Positions 46,001 through 53,975 of a DNA stretch of 64,000 nucleotides are shown here, in pieces. Source of the DNA: Streptomyces composti (GTDB lineage: Bacteria > Actinomycetota > Actinomycetes > Streptomycetales > Streptomycetaceae); the NCBI RefSeq assembly GCF_012034205.1, contig NZ_JAATEM010000012.1, positions 114,174-178,173 of the forward strand. Direction: 5' to 3'. A model generated the notes under the pieces. It was not told where the DNA came from. It saw only the letters and a list, made by a program, of their open reading frames with translations, and made no database searches. Made by a program: the position numbers and the translations under genes. Numbering within the stretch: position 1 is the first letter of the stretch; each line of letters starts with the position of its first letter.

Positions 46001-46762
46001 CTGCGCGGCGAGATCGCCTTCGAGAACGTGCACTTCAGCTACGCGGGCGCCGACGGGCAGGAGGCCGCGCTGCGCGGCATCGACCTGCGCATCCCCGCCG
46101 GGCAGACGGTGGCGTTCGTCGGCGAGACCGGCGCCGGGAAGTCGACGCTGGTGAAGCTGGTCGCCCGGTTCTACGACCCGACCGCCGGGCGGGTCACCGT
46201 CGACGGCACCGATCTGAGGGACCTCGACCTCACCGCGTACCGGCACCGGCTCGGCGTGGTCCCCCAGGAGGCGTACCTGTTCCCCGGCACCGTCCGCGAC
46301 GCCATCGCCTACGGCCGCCCGGACGCCACCGACGCCGAGGTCGAGGCGGCGGCCCGCGCGGTCGGCGCGCACGAGATGATCGCCACCCTGGAGGGCGGCT
46401 ATCTGCACGAGGTCGCCGAGCGCGGACGCAACCTCTCCGCCGGCCAGCGCCAGCTGATCGCCCTGGCCCGCGCCGAACTCGTCGACCCCGACATCCTGCT
46501 CCTCGACGAGGCCACCGCCGCGCTGGACCTGGCCACCGAGGCGCAGGTCAATGTGGCCACCGACCGGCTGGCCGGCCGCCGCACCACCCTGGTCGTCGCC
46601 CACCGGCTGTCCACGGCCGCCCGCGCGGACCGGGTGATCGTCATGGACGCCGGCCGGGTCGCCGAGGACGGCACCCATGACGAACTGCTGCAACGCGGCG
46701 GCAAGTACGCCGAGTTGTGGCGCACGTTCGTCGGCGAGGACACCGCGGCGGTGCTGTCGTAG
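43043..46762 (+). CDS. fused two-half ABC exporter
   Basis: 1239 residues, both halves of a type IV (B-family) exporter in one chain. TMD1 is about 1-310 and NBD1 about 330-570 (Walker A VGSSGSGKST with K375, LSGGQRQR, Walker B LLVLDDATSAVD, His in LIAHRRST). An acidic linker spans about 575-690. TMD2 is about 695-960 and NBD2 about 985-1225 (VGETGAGKST with K1033, LSAGQRQ, LLLDEATAALD with E1156). NBD1 has Asp498 where the catalytic Glu should be, so one ATP site is degenerate. GTG 43043 follows GGAGGGC. It probably exports a drug, lipid or peptide; usually the halves are two genes. Confidence 0.92.
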   Translation: MDAQRGWARRLAGYAWRYPKDVVLALGSSLAGMAVMALVPLITKVIIDDVIGDHTRAMMPWAGALIGAALLVYVLTYIRRYYGGRLALDVQHDLRTDMYRAITRLDGRRQDELSTGQVVGRATSDLQLIQGLLFMLPMTIGNILLFLISLGIMASLSLPLTLVALAVAPALWWIAKRSRTRLHPSTWYAQAQAAAVAGVVDGAVSGVRVVKGFGQEEQETGKLREVGRRLYAGRMRTIRLNSTYTPALQAVPALGQVGMLALGGWLAVRGHITLGTFVAFSTYLAQLVGPVRMLAVVLTVGQQARAGTERVLELIDTEPSLTDGTKELPADAPATVEFDDVSFGYDPEHPVLDGLSFEIRPGETLAVVGSSGSGKSTVSLLLPRFYDVTGGAVLVGGHDVRELTTESLRAAIGLVPEDSFLFSDTVRNNIAYGRPDATEEQIRAAARAAQADRFIAELPDGYDTTVGEHGLTLSGGQRQRIALARAILTDPRLLVLDDATSAVDARVEHEIHEALREVMRGRTTLLIAHRRSTLNLADRIAVLDSGRLADIGTHEELQRRSPLYRRLLTDPDELGAVSPGHTPPAGPREEDTSVREELDAEFDAERGVTPRLWTGDREPRDTALSGSPATPELLEQVAALPPATDVPDVDEERAVQPEDSYGLRRLLKGFGLALLVSLALVAVDAGTGLLLPVLIRHGIDSGVTQASLGAVWAASVLALLTVAAQWAAQIGEIRMTGRTGERVLYALRLKIFAQLQRLGLDYYERELTGRIMTRMTTDVDALSTFLQTGLVTAFVSVVTFFGIMVALLVIDVQLALVVFATLPPLIVATYFFRRASVKAYELARERISVVNADLQESVSGLRIVQAFRREREGRRRFTERSLAYRGARIRGQWLISVYFPFVQFLSSIAAAAVLVVGGARVDDGTLTTGALVAYLLYIDLFFAPVQQLSQVFDGYQQATVSLGRIQQLLREPTSTQPPEKPLPVPSLRGEIAFENVHFSYAGADGQEAALRGIDLRIPAGQTVAFVGETGAGKSTLVKLVARFYDPTAGRVTVDGTDLRDLDLTAYRHRLGVVPQEAYLFPGTVRDAIAYGRPDATDAEVEAAARAVGAHEMIATLEGGYLHEVAERGRNLSAGQRQLIALARAELVDPDILLLDEATAALDLATEAQVNVATDRLAGRRTTLVVAHRLSTAARADRVIVMDAGRVAEDGTHDELLQRGGKYAELWRTFVGEDTAAVLS

Positions 46763-46868
46763 CGACGGACGGTGCCGGTGCGGCGCTCGCGCAACCGTTC
46801 GCCCCGCGTCAAGCGTCCGTAAAGCCGTACGCGGTTGGACATGTCGGGTGGAAACGGGGAGGACGACT

Positions 46869-47255
46869 GTGGGCAGTGGAGCGATACACCGGCGGCTGGT
46901 GCTCCCTCTGGCCGTGCTGACCGCCTCCGGACTGCTCGCCCTGGCCGCTCCCACCGAGGCGCACGCCGCGGCCCCCTGCCCCGGACGCAAGGTGCGCACC
47001 CTGGCGTTCTCCACCGGCTCCGTCGTCGTCTACAAGCGCGGCGGCTATGTCTGCGCCGTCACCCATGCCAGGAAGCCCGGCGCCAAGCGGTGGATGTCGG
47101 TGAGCGTCCGGCCGCGCGGCGGCCGCGCGGTCGTCGACAAGGGCCGTTACCAGCGCCAGGCAGGGCCGGTCACCGTGCACGCGGGGCGGCGCTGCGTCTG
47201 GGTGAAGGGCTCGGTCCGTGGGGGCTCGGTCAGCTCCGGCTGGATCCTCTGCTGA
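46869..47255 (+). CDS. small secreted cysteine-containing protein
   Basis: 128 residues, family not recognised. A Sec signal runs to about residue 37 (RRLVLPLAVLTASGLLALAA, cleavage near AHA-A). The mature part of about 90 residues is basic, with four Cys (CPGR, YVCAV, RRCVWV, terminal ILC) that can form two disulphides, and many beta-prone Val/Gly/Arg residues. GTG 46869 has GGGGAGG 6 nt upstream. A stable extracellular domain, perhaps inhibitor-like or spore-surface, is a guess. It is 106 bp after the ABC exporter. Confidence 0.72.
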   Translation: MGSGAIHRRLVLPLAVLTASGLLALAAPTEAHAAAPCPGRKVRTLAFSTGSVVVYKRGGYVCAVTHARKPGAKRWMSVSVRPRGGRAVVDKGRYQRQAGPVTVHAGRRCVWVKGSVRGGSVSSGWILC

Positions 47256-47304
47256 ACGGGCGGCACACCGCTGAACCGGCCGCATCCCCGCTGAACCGGC
47301 GGCG
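47251..47304 (+). repeat. short tandem repeat at gene 3' end
   Basis: Three copies of GCTGAACSGGCSGC at 47251, 47270 and 47290. The first includes the stop codon of the small secreted protein. Confidence 0.55.
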
Positions 47305-47457
47305 GCCTCCGCCGAGGCCTCCGCGGCCCCGGACGCGTCGTTCCCCGCGAATCACTCAAGTCCCTTGCCGCGCACAGGGTTTTCCCCATGTCCCCTGGTG
47401 CTGCCCGGAGCCGTTCCGCTAGCTTCCGGCGCACATATGTCTCACAGGGGAGTGCGC

Positions 47458-48906
47458 ATGCGCAAGGCGCTCAGATGGCTGCTGGCGCTCACGGTGCTCA
47501 TAGGCACCATGAGCTCGGCGGGCGCGGCCACCGCCGCCGAGCCGGAGGCCACCGGCACCACCGACAGCAGCACCACCGACATCAAGGAACGGCTGCTCGC
47601 CATACCCGGCATGAGCCTGATCGAGGAGAAGCCGTACACCGGTTACCGCTTCTTCGTCCTCAACTACACCCAGCCGGTCGATCACCGCCGCCCCTCCGCG
47701 GGCACCTTCCAGCAGCGGATCACCGTGCTGCACAAGGACGTCAGCCGGCCGACCGTCTTCTACACCAGCGGCTACAGCGTCTCCACGACGCCCCGCCGCA
47801 GCGAGCCGGCCCAGATCGTGGACGGCAACCAGGTCTCCATGGAGTACCGCTTCTTCACCCCGTCCCGGCCCGAGCCGGCCGACTGGTCCAAGCTGGACAT
47901 CTGGCAGGCCGCCAGCGACCAGCACCGCATCTTCAAGGCGCTGAAGAAGGTCTACTCCAAGAAGTGGATCGCCACCGGCGGCTCCAAGGGCGGCATGACC
48001 GCCACCTACTACGAGCGCTTCTACCCGCGTGACATGGACGGCGTGGTCGCCTACGTCGCTCCCAACGACGTGGTGAACAAGGAGGACTCGGCCTACGACC
48101 GCTTCTTCCAGAAGGTCGGCACCAAGGAGTGCCGTGAGCGGCTGAACGGCGTGCAGCGCGAGGCGCTGGTCCGCCGCGAGGCGCTGAAGAAGAAGTACCG
48201 GGCCTACGCCGAGGAGAACGGCTACACCTTCAACACCGTCGGCAGCCTGGACCGCGCCTACGAGGCCGTCGTCCTCGACTACGTGTGGGGCTTCTGGCAG
48301 TACAGCACCCTGGACGACTGCGACAGCATCCCGGCCGACGCCGAGAAGGCGACCGACGACGAGATCTGGTCGTCCGTCGACTCGATCTCCGGCTTCTCCT
48401 TCTACACCGACCAGGGCCTGGAGCCGTACACGCCGTACTACTACCAGGCCGGCACCCAGCTGGGCGCGCCGACCATCCACTTCCCGCACATCGAGAAGAA
48501 GTACCTGCGCTACGGCTACCTGCCGCCGCGCTACTTCGTGCCCCGCTCCATCCCGATGAAGTTCCAGCCGTCGGCCATGCGGGACGTGGACTCCTGGGTC
48601 CGCCACAACGCCCGTCACATGCTGTTCGTGTACGGCGAGAACGACCCGTGGGGCGCCGAGCCGTTCCGCCTCGGGCACGGCGCGCGCGACTCCTATGTGC
48701 TGACCGCCCCCGGCATGAACCACGGCGCCAACGTGGCCGGCCTGGTCCCGGAGGAGAAGGCGCTCGCCACCGCCCGCATCCTCGACTGGGCCGGTGTCAC
48801 CCCGGCCGCGGTGCAGGAGAACCCGTCGGCGGCCGAGCCGCTGGCGAAGTTCGACGCCAAGCTGGACAAGCGCGGCGTGGAGCAGGAGCGCACCCTGCGC
48901 CCGTGA
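47458..48906 (+). CDS. secreted tripeptidyl aminopeptidase-like serine peptidase (S37/PS-10 type)
   Basis: 482 residues, alpha/beta-hydrolase peptidase. The signal is residues 1-26 (LLALTVLIGTMSSAGAATAA). The nucleophile is S176 in ATGGSKGGMTA; Asp lies in YGENDPWGAEPF and His in APGMNHGANV. An all-helical cap is inserted between, with KKVYSKKW before the nucleophile and KECRERLNGVQREAL within it. It is expected to remove N-terminal tripeptides, often from processed secreted proteins. ATG 47458 follows AGGGGAG; an in-frame GTG two codons earlier is too close to that site. Confidence 0.9.
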   Translation: MRKALRWLLALTVLIGTMSSAGAATAAEPEATGTTDSSTTDIKERLLAIPGMSLIEEKPYTGYRFFVLNYTQPVDHRRPSAGTFQQRITVLHKDVSRPTVFYTSGYSVSTTPRRSEPAQIVDGNQVSMEYRFFTPSRPEPADWSKLDIWQAASDQHRIFKALKKVYSKKWIATGGSKGGMTATYYERFYPRDMDGVVAYVAPNDVVNKEDSAYDRFFQKVGTKECRERLNGVQREALVRREALKKKYRAYAEENGYTFNTVGSLDRAYEAVVLDYVWGFWQYSTLDDCDSIPADAEKATDDEIWSSVDSISGFSFYTDQGLEPYTPYYYQAGTQLGAPTIHFPHIEKKYLRYGYLPPRYFVPRSIPMKFQPSAMRDVDSWVRHNARHMLFVYGENDPWGAEPFRLGHGARDSYVLTAPGMNHGANVAGLVPEEKALATARILDWAGVTPAAVQENPSAAEPLAKFDAKLDKRGVEQERTLRP

Positions 48907-48928
48907 CGGTTCGTCCGGCTCGGCGGGG

Positions 48929-49564
48929 CTAGAGGGCGCGGGCGCAGCCCACCGGTCGCTCCCCGCCGAGGCGGACGTACAGGGCCGTGGACGCCGGGCA
49001 CTCGGACCGGTCGTCCACGGCCTTCGTCACCTTGAACTCCGGGGCGTGCCCGCCGTCGCCGTCGCAGGCGGTCTCGCGGACCTTGCCGTCGTCCAGGCGG
49101 TAGACGCAGTCGCCGACGATGGTGCGCGGCCCGCCCCCGCCGCCCGGGTCCCCGGGGTGCGGCGGCTGGAGGTTGCGCATACAGGCGTAGCCGCGCCGCA
49201 CCGCGCCGTCGCCGTCCTCGTCGGAGGAGGGGCGCTGTTCGCTGATGTGCAGGACGAAGTCGGTGGTGTCCGGGCAGGGCGGCCCGGACTTCATGGTCCC
49301 GTCGTGCCGGGCGACCACCCGGGCCGCGGCACGTTCACTGGTGCACGGCACCTCGGTGAAGCTGGTCCGGCCGAACGAACTGCACTCGTCGACCCCGAGG
49401 AACACCGCCCCGTAGCCCGAAGGACGTGCGGTGGCCGGTGAGGCCGGGGCCCGTTCGCCGAGGCGGCTCTCCTTGCCGGCGCCCCCGCCGCCCGGCGCGC
49501 TCTGGCACCCCGTCAGCGCGATCACCAGCGCGCAGAGCGCCCCCACCGACCTTCTCACGTGCAT
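48929..49564 (-). CDS. lipoprotein, function unknown
   Basis: 211 residues. A short signal ends in ALTG-C20, a clear lipobox. A Gly/Pro/Ala-rich spacer precedes a domain of about 160 residues with eight Cys (DECSSF, VPCTSE, PPCPDT, YACMRN, GDCVYR, TACDGD, SECPAS, VGCARA), suggesting four disulphides in a surface protein. The similarly spaced pairs suggest two related halves. No motif identifies a ligand. It is convergent with the peptidase gene, only 22 bp apart. Confidence 0.75.
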   Translation of the reverse strand: MHVRRSVGALCALVIALTGCQSAPGGGGAGKESRLGERAPASPATARPSGYGAVFLGVDECSSFGRTSFTEVPCTSERAAARVVARHDGTMKSGPPCPDTTDFVLHISEQRPSSDEDGDGAVRRGYACMRNLQPPHPGDPGGGGGPRTIVGDCVYRLDDGKVRETACDGDGGHAPEFKVTKAVDDRSECPASTALYVRLGGERPVGCARAL

Positions 49565-49707
49565 CGCATCCCCCCGGACACCCCCGTCCAGCGTGACCCG
49601 TCGGAACGAGCCACGCCAGACATACGGGGTGGTTTGCGCACCTTAAGGGTGGTGCGCCGGTTGTGCGACGTACGCCGCCTACGCCGGAGTGCGTAGGCGG
49701 GCCGGTG

Positions 49708-51558
49708 TCACCGGTAGCGCAGCCCGTGCCCGACGGGGAACAGCACCTGGTCCGGATCGTCCGCCCGCTGCACCGGCACCGGCAGTTTCCCGCGCGGATC
49801 CGCCTTGCCGGCGATGACCCGGGCCGCCGCCCGCAGCTCCACATCGGTCCAGGAGTACGCCGCCAGATACGCCGGCACGTCCGTCAGATGCGCCACGTCG
49901 TACGGGTTGCGGATCGCCACGGCCACGACCGGCTTCCCGGTGCCGAGCAGCCGTTCGACGAGTGTCTTCTGGCTGCTGGCCGCCGAGACGTTGTACGTCC
50001 CGACGATCACCGCGTCCGCCTCCTGCGCCGCCGCCACCGCCTGGTCGATGACCGCCGCCGAGGGCGCCGTGCCGGTGGACAGGGCGGTGGCGGTGAAGCC
50101 CAGTCCGGTCAGTGCGTCCGCGAGCACGCCGGTGGGCGGCCCCGTGGTGCCGGACGGCGAGGCCGGGTCGGCGCCGACCACCAGCAGCTTCCTGTGCCGG
50201 CGCCGGGACAGCGGAAGCAGGCCGTTCTCGTTGACCAGGAGGGTGGTCGTCCGTTCCGCGATCCGGTCGGCGGAGGCGAGATGGGCGCGGGTGCCGACGT
50301 GGCGGTCCACGTCCGCGTGCGAGACGTAGGGGTCCTTGAAGAGGCCGAGCCTGGCCTTCAGCCGCAGAATGCGGAGGATCGATGCGTCGAGGCGGGCCTC
50401 GGTGAGCTCGCCGTCCTGCACCGCCTTGAGCACGGCGTTCCAGGCCACGTCCAGCGACGGCGGGTTGAGCAGCTGGTCCACGCCCGCCTTCAGGGCCAGC
50501 ACCGGCACCCGGTCGTCGCCGTACTTGGTCCGCACGCCCTGCATGCCGAGCGAGTCGGTGACCACCACGCCGTCGTAGCCCAGCTCCTCGCGCAGGATGC
50601 CGGTCATGATCGGGCGGGACAGCGTGGCCGGGTCCTCGCTGGGGTCGAGGGCGGGCACCACGATGTGCGCCGTCATGATCGAGTCGATGCCCGCGGCGAC
50701 CGCGGCCCGGAACGGCGGGGCGTCCAGCTCCTCCCACTGCTCGCGGGTGTGGCGGATGTACGGCAGCTCGTCGTGGCTGTCCTCCTTGGTGTCGCCGTGC
50801 CCCGGGAAGTGCTTGGCCGTGGCGGCGACGCCGGACGACTGGTAGCCGTTGACCTCCGCGGCGACCAGCCGGCCGACCGTCTCCGGCTCGGAGCCGAAGG
50901 AGCGCACGCCGATGACGGGGTTGGCCGGATTGACGTTGACATCGGCCACCGGGGAGTAGTTCTGCCGGATGCCCATGGCGCTCAGCTCCCGGCCCGCGAT
51001 CCGCCCCAGCGTCCGGGCGTCGGAGCGCGATCCGCCGGCCCCGATCGCCATGGCGCCGGGGAAGAGCGTGGCGGGCTCGCCCACCCGGGCCACGATCCCG
51101 TGCTCCTGGTCGGTGGAGATGAGCACCGGCAGCCCGCGCGGCAGGCCGAGGGACGCCTTCTGGATGCCGTTGGACAGATCGGCGATCTGGTGCGGCTCGC
51201 GGGTGTTGTGCGCCCAGGCGAAGTAGATGATGCCGCCCACCCGGTACTTGGCGAGCAGTTCGGCGGCGTTGCGGACGCCGATCTCCTCGAGGTTGGCGTC
51301 GACGTCGGCCTGGTCGGGGTCGGTGGCGGAGTGGCCGTAGACCCGCATCACGAACAGCTGGCCGACCTTCTCCTCCAGGGTCATCCGGGAGATGAGGCGG
51401 CGCAGTGCGGCGTCATGGCGGCCGTCGGGGCCGCCCGCCGCCGCGTGGACGGTGCCGCCGGCGGCCAGGGCGGTGGTGACGCCCGCCGTGGCGGCGAGGA
51501 CGGTGCGTCTGGACGGACGTGCGGTGTTTCCCGTGCTTCCCGTGCTGCTGTCTGGCAC
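49708..51558 (-). CDS. Tat-exported GH3 beta-N-acetylglucosaminidase (NagZ-like)
   Basis: 616 residues. The twin-arginine signal is SRRTVLAATAGVTTALAAGG. The GH3 barrel carries ATAKHFPGHGDTKEDSHDELP, whose His-Asp dyad is the NagZ-type acid/base, and nucleophile D335 in VVVTDSLGMQGV. A C-terminal GH3 alpha/beta domain (about 420-610) follows, present in Gram-positive but not Gram-negative NagZ. GTG 51558 has GGAAGGAG 5 nt upstream. The substrate is likely GlcNAc oligomers or muropeptide fragments outside the cell. No dre site is seen upstream, unlike the other two aminosugar hydrolases in this window. Confidence 0.9.
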   Translation of the reverse strand: MPDSSTGSTGNTARPSRRTVLAATAGVTTALAAGGTVHAAAGGPDGRHDAALRRLISRMTLEEKVGQLFVMRVYGHSATDPDQADVDANLEEIGVRNAAELLAKYRVGGIIYFAWAHNTREPHQIADLSNGIQKASLGLPRGLPVLISTDQEHGIVARVGEPATLFPGAMAIGAGGSRSDARTLGRIAGRELSAMGIRQNYSPVADVNVNPANPVIGVRSFGSEPETVGRLVAAEVNGYQSSGVAATAKHFPGHGDTKEDSHDELPYIRHTREQWEELDAPPFRAAVAAGIDSIMTAHIVVPALDPSEDPATLSRPIMTGILREELGYDGVVVTDSLGMQGVRTKYGDDRVPVLALKAGVDQLLNPPSLDVAWNAVLKAVQDGELTEARLDASILRILRLKARLGLFKDPYVSHADVDRHVGTRAHLASADRIAERTTTLLVNENGLLPLSRRRHRKLLVVGADPASPSGTTGPPTGVLADALTGLGFTATALSTGTAPSAAVIDQAVAAAQEADAVIVGTYNVSAASSQKTLVERLLGTGKPVVAVAIRNPYDVAHLTDVPAYLAAYSWTDVELRAAARVIAGKADPRGKLPVPVQRADDPDQVLFPVGHGLRYR

Positions 51559-51994
51559 GTGCACTCCTTCCGGAGATGGTCCGGGCGGTCCTGTGAAGGA
51601 AACTGCCAAGGGGTCACCAATATCCGGGAAGTTTCTGCCAGTCAAGGGAATGCGCACCACCGGGAGAGGCGCCGCCATCGGCGCAGAGGAGGGGGCGCAC
51701 CGATGGCGGCGGGCCGCCGGCCGTGGGGCGGCGGAGAGGGTGGGTCAGCGATCGCAGCCAGCAGCGAAGCCGACACCGCACCACGGAGACTCGTCCGGCA
51801 GCTCGCGGGTTGGACGAACGGGTGCGGGGGCGGGTTCCCGTCGGGCGGGCGGATGCGGGAAGTCGGGAGGAGAGTGCGACGGGTGACGGATGGGGCGGGT
51901 GCGGGGCCGAACGTGCCGCCCCTCGCGTCCGGCTGACGAGCCGCCCGGCCCGGCCCCCGGGGCCAGCCCGTCAGTGCTCGTCCCGCGGAAACGA
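51559..51994. other. 436-bp gap between LysR and GH3 genes
   Basis: It contains the GH3 promoter region and a strong hairpin (51671-51710). The part from 51715 to 51994 is GC-rich with no start/ribosome-site combination that I trust. I see no gene. Confidence 0.45.
51671..51710. terminator. long-arm hairpin upstream of GH3
   Basis: GCCGCCATCGG pairs perfectly with CCGATGGCGGC, and a further CGC/GCG pairs beyond a 2-nt bulge. It is a candidate terminator for LysR readthrough, or a leader element of the GH3 transcript. Confidence 0.5.
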
Positions 51995-52912
51995 TCAGCG
52001 CTCCGTCCGCGAGGAGACCTTCGGCCAGTGGTCGACCAGGGTGCGGACGGCCTCCGCGATGGCCGGGCGGCGGGCCGCCCCGGCACGCCACATCGCGTAC
52101 AGGCGGCGCACCGGCACGGGGTCGAGCGGCACCTCCACCACACCCTCGGGGAGCGGACCCCGGCCCAGCCGGGGGATCAGCGCGATGCCCAGCCCCGCGG
52201 CCACCAGGGCGACCAGGGTCGGGTTCTCGTCGGCCTGGTGGACGATCTCCGGCTTGTGCCCGACCGCGCGCAGGGTGCGCACCAGCCACTCGTGGCAGAT
52301 CCGCCCCGGCGGCTGGCAGATCCACCGCTCGCCGCCCAGCTCCTCGCGCCGCACCGCCGGCCGTCCGGCGAAGGGATGCTTCTCGGGCACCAGCAGATCG
52401 CACAGGTCGTCCCCGATGACCGCCTGCTCCACCCCCGGGGGCGGCGGCACCGGCGCGATGTCCCAGTCGTGGGTCACCACCAGATCCACCGCGCCCTTGG
52501 CCACCAGGTCCACCGACAGATGGGGGTCGATCTCGCTCAGCCGGGCGTCGAGGTCGGGATGGCGGCCGGCCAGGTCGGCCAGCACCGACGGCATCAGCCC
52601 GCGCGCCGCCGAGGGGAACGCCGCGATGGTCAGCCGCCCGGCCGGCAGACCGCGCCGCCGCTCCAGCTCCGTCTCGGCCCGCTCCACGATGGCCAGCAGC
52701 TCCTGCGCCGCCGCGACCAGCTGCTGCGCCTCGTCGGTCAGCCGCACGCCCCGGCCCTGCCGTTCCAGCAGCACCGTCCTGGTCTCGCGTTCCAGCTTGG
52801 CGATCTGCTGGGACACCGCCGAGGAGGTGTATCCGAGGGCGGCGGCGGCCGCGCTCACGGTGCCGTGGACGGAGACGGCGTGCAGAGCACGCAGCCGCTG
52901 GAGGTCGAGCAT
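51995..52912 (-). CDS. LysR-family regulator
   Basis: 305 residues. The N-terminal winged HTH is at about 1-60 (MLDLQRLRALHAVSVHGTVS, then YTSSAVSQQIAKLE), and the periplasmic-binding-like effector domain at about 90-290 (LTIAAFPSAARGLMPSVL; AALVAAGLGIALIPRL). ATG 52912 follows GGAGGGG. In-frame sequence upstream is opposite to the transporter gene and not coding. It is divergent from an EamA transporter by 93 bp, the classical arrangement of a LysR activator and its target. Confidence 0.9.
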   Translation of the reverse strand: MLDLQRLRALHAVSVHGTVSAAAAALGYTSSAVSQQIAKLERETRTVLLERQGRGVRLTDEAQQLVAAAQELLAIVERAETELERRRGLPAGRLTIAAFPSAARGLMPSVLADLAGRHPDLDARLSEIDPHLSVDLVAKGAVDLVVTHDWDIAPVPPPPGVEQAVIGDDLCDLLVPEKHPFAGRPAVRREELGGERWICQPPGRICHEWLVRTLRAVGHKPEIVHQADENPTLVALVAAGLGIALIPRLGRGPLPEGVVEVPLDPVPVRRLYAMWRAGAARRPAIAEAVRTLVDHWPKVSSRTER

Positions 52913-53005
52913 GGCCCCTCCCGCCTTTTTCGTTAGTGATGCTTCATCCAACCATGCAGAAAGAGTCGCTGGTGCTGAAGGATGGCGAGCGGCGATCCTC
53001 GATTC

Positions 53006-53932
53006 ATGCGCCCCTTCCACGTCCTGCTCGCCGTGCTGGTCGCCGCCGTCTGGGGAGTGAACTTCACCGTCATCGAGATCGGCCTCGACCACTTCCCGCC
53101 GCTGCTCTTCTCCGCGCTGCGCTTCCTCGCCGCCGCCCTGCCGGCCGTGTTCCTGGTCGGCCGCCCGAAGGTGGCGTGGAAGTGGATCGTGGCCGTGGGG
53201 CTGGTCCTGGGCGTCGCCAAGTTCGGCCTGCTGTTCGTCGGCATGGAGGCGGGGATGCCGGCCGGGCTGTCCTCGCTGGTGCTGCAGATCCAGGCGGTGT
53301 TCACCGCCCTGTTCGCCATCGCCTTCCTCGGCGAGCGCCCCACCCCGCTCCGGCTGCTGGGCATGGTGGTGGCGCTGGCCGGCATCGGCGTCGCCGCCGT
53401 GGAGGAGGGCGCCTCGGGGCCCCTGACCGCCTTCGCCCTGGTGGTCGCGGCGGCGGCCTGCTGGGGCGCCTCCAATGTGCTGACCCGCAAGGCCGCGCCG
53501 CCGGACTCGCTCAACTTCATGGTCTGGGTGAGCACCATTCCCGTCCTGCCCCTGCTGGCGCTGTCCGTGGCCGTGGAGGGCTGGTCCGCGGACCTGGCGG
53601 CGCTGCGCGCGCTGGACTGGCAGGGCGCGGGCACCGTCCTCTACGTCGCCTGGGTGACCACCGTCTTCGGCTTCGGCGTCTGGGGCTGGCTGCTGCACCG
53701 CCACCCCGCCTCGACGGTCGCCCCGTTCTCGCTGCTCGTCCCGGTCTTCGGGATGTCCTCGGCCGCCCTGTTCCTGGGCGAGTCGATGACCGGCCTGCGC
53801 TGGATCGCGGCGGCCCTGCTGGTCGGCGGCGTGGCGCTCGCCTCCCTCACCCCGCCGCGCCGCGGGACGACCACTCCGGTGGCCAAGTCCCCCCGGCCGG
53901 GGGCGGCGCGCGACGTCACCTCGTGCCGCTGA
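53006..53932 (+). CDS. EamA/DMT-family transporter
   Basis: 308 residues with ten membrane helices in two EamA repeats (about 5-135 and 145-285). VWGVNFTVIEIGLDHFPPLLFSALRFL is the typical first repeat start and WGASNVLTRKAAP the second. It is probably an exporter of amino acids or other metabolites, as for RhtA/YdeD-like members. Start ATG 53006 is chosen because helix 1 follows immediately; an in-frame ATG at 52982 abuts a GAAGG. The ribosome site is weak. Divergent LysR is its likely regulator. Confidence 0.88.
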   Translation: MRPFHVLLAVLVAAVWGVNFTVIEIGLDHFPPLLFSALRFLAAALPAVFLVGRPKVAWKWIVAVGLVLGVAKFGLLFVGMEAGMPAGLSSLVLQIQAVFTALFAIAFLGERPTPLRLLGMVVALAGIGVAAVEEGASGPLTAFALVVAAAACWGASNVLTRKAAPPDSLNFMVWVSTIPVLPLLALSVAVEGWSADLAALRALDWQGAGTVLYVAWVTTVFGFGVWGWLLHRHPASTVAPFSLLVPVFGMSSAALFLGESMTGLRWIAAALLVGGVALASLTPPRRGTTTPVAKSPRPGAARDVTSCR

Positions 53933-53935
53933 GCG

Positions 53936-53954
53936 GGCTCCGGCCCGCGGAGCC
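53936..53954. terminator. short terminator-like hairpin
   Basis: GGCTCCG-GCCCG-CGGAGCC forms a 7-bp stem in the gap between convergent genes. Confidence 0.5.
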
Positions 53955-53975
53955 GGTGTCGCGCGGCCGTGTCCG

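Noticed and set aside
42974..47014. Uninterrupted 1346-codon frame on the minus strand
   Set aside because: It is the antisense of the fused ABC exporter and neighbours, rich in Asp/Gly/Gln/Arg/Val with no fold-like pattern. High GC suppresses stops in antisense frames.
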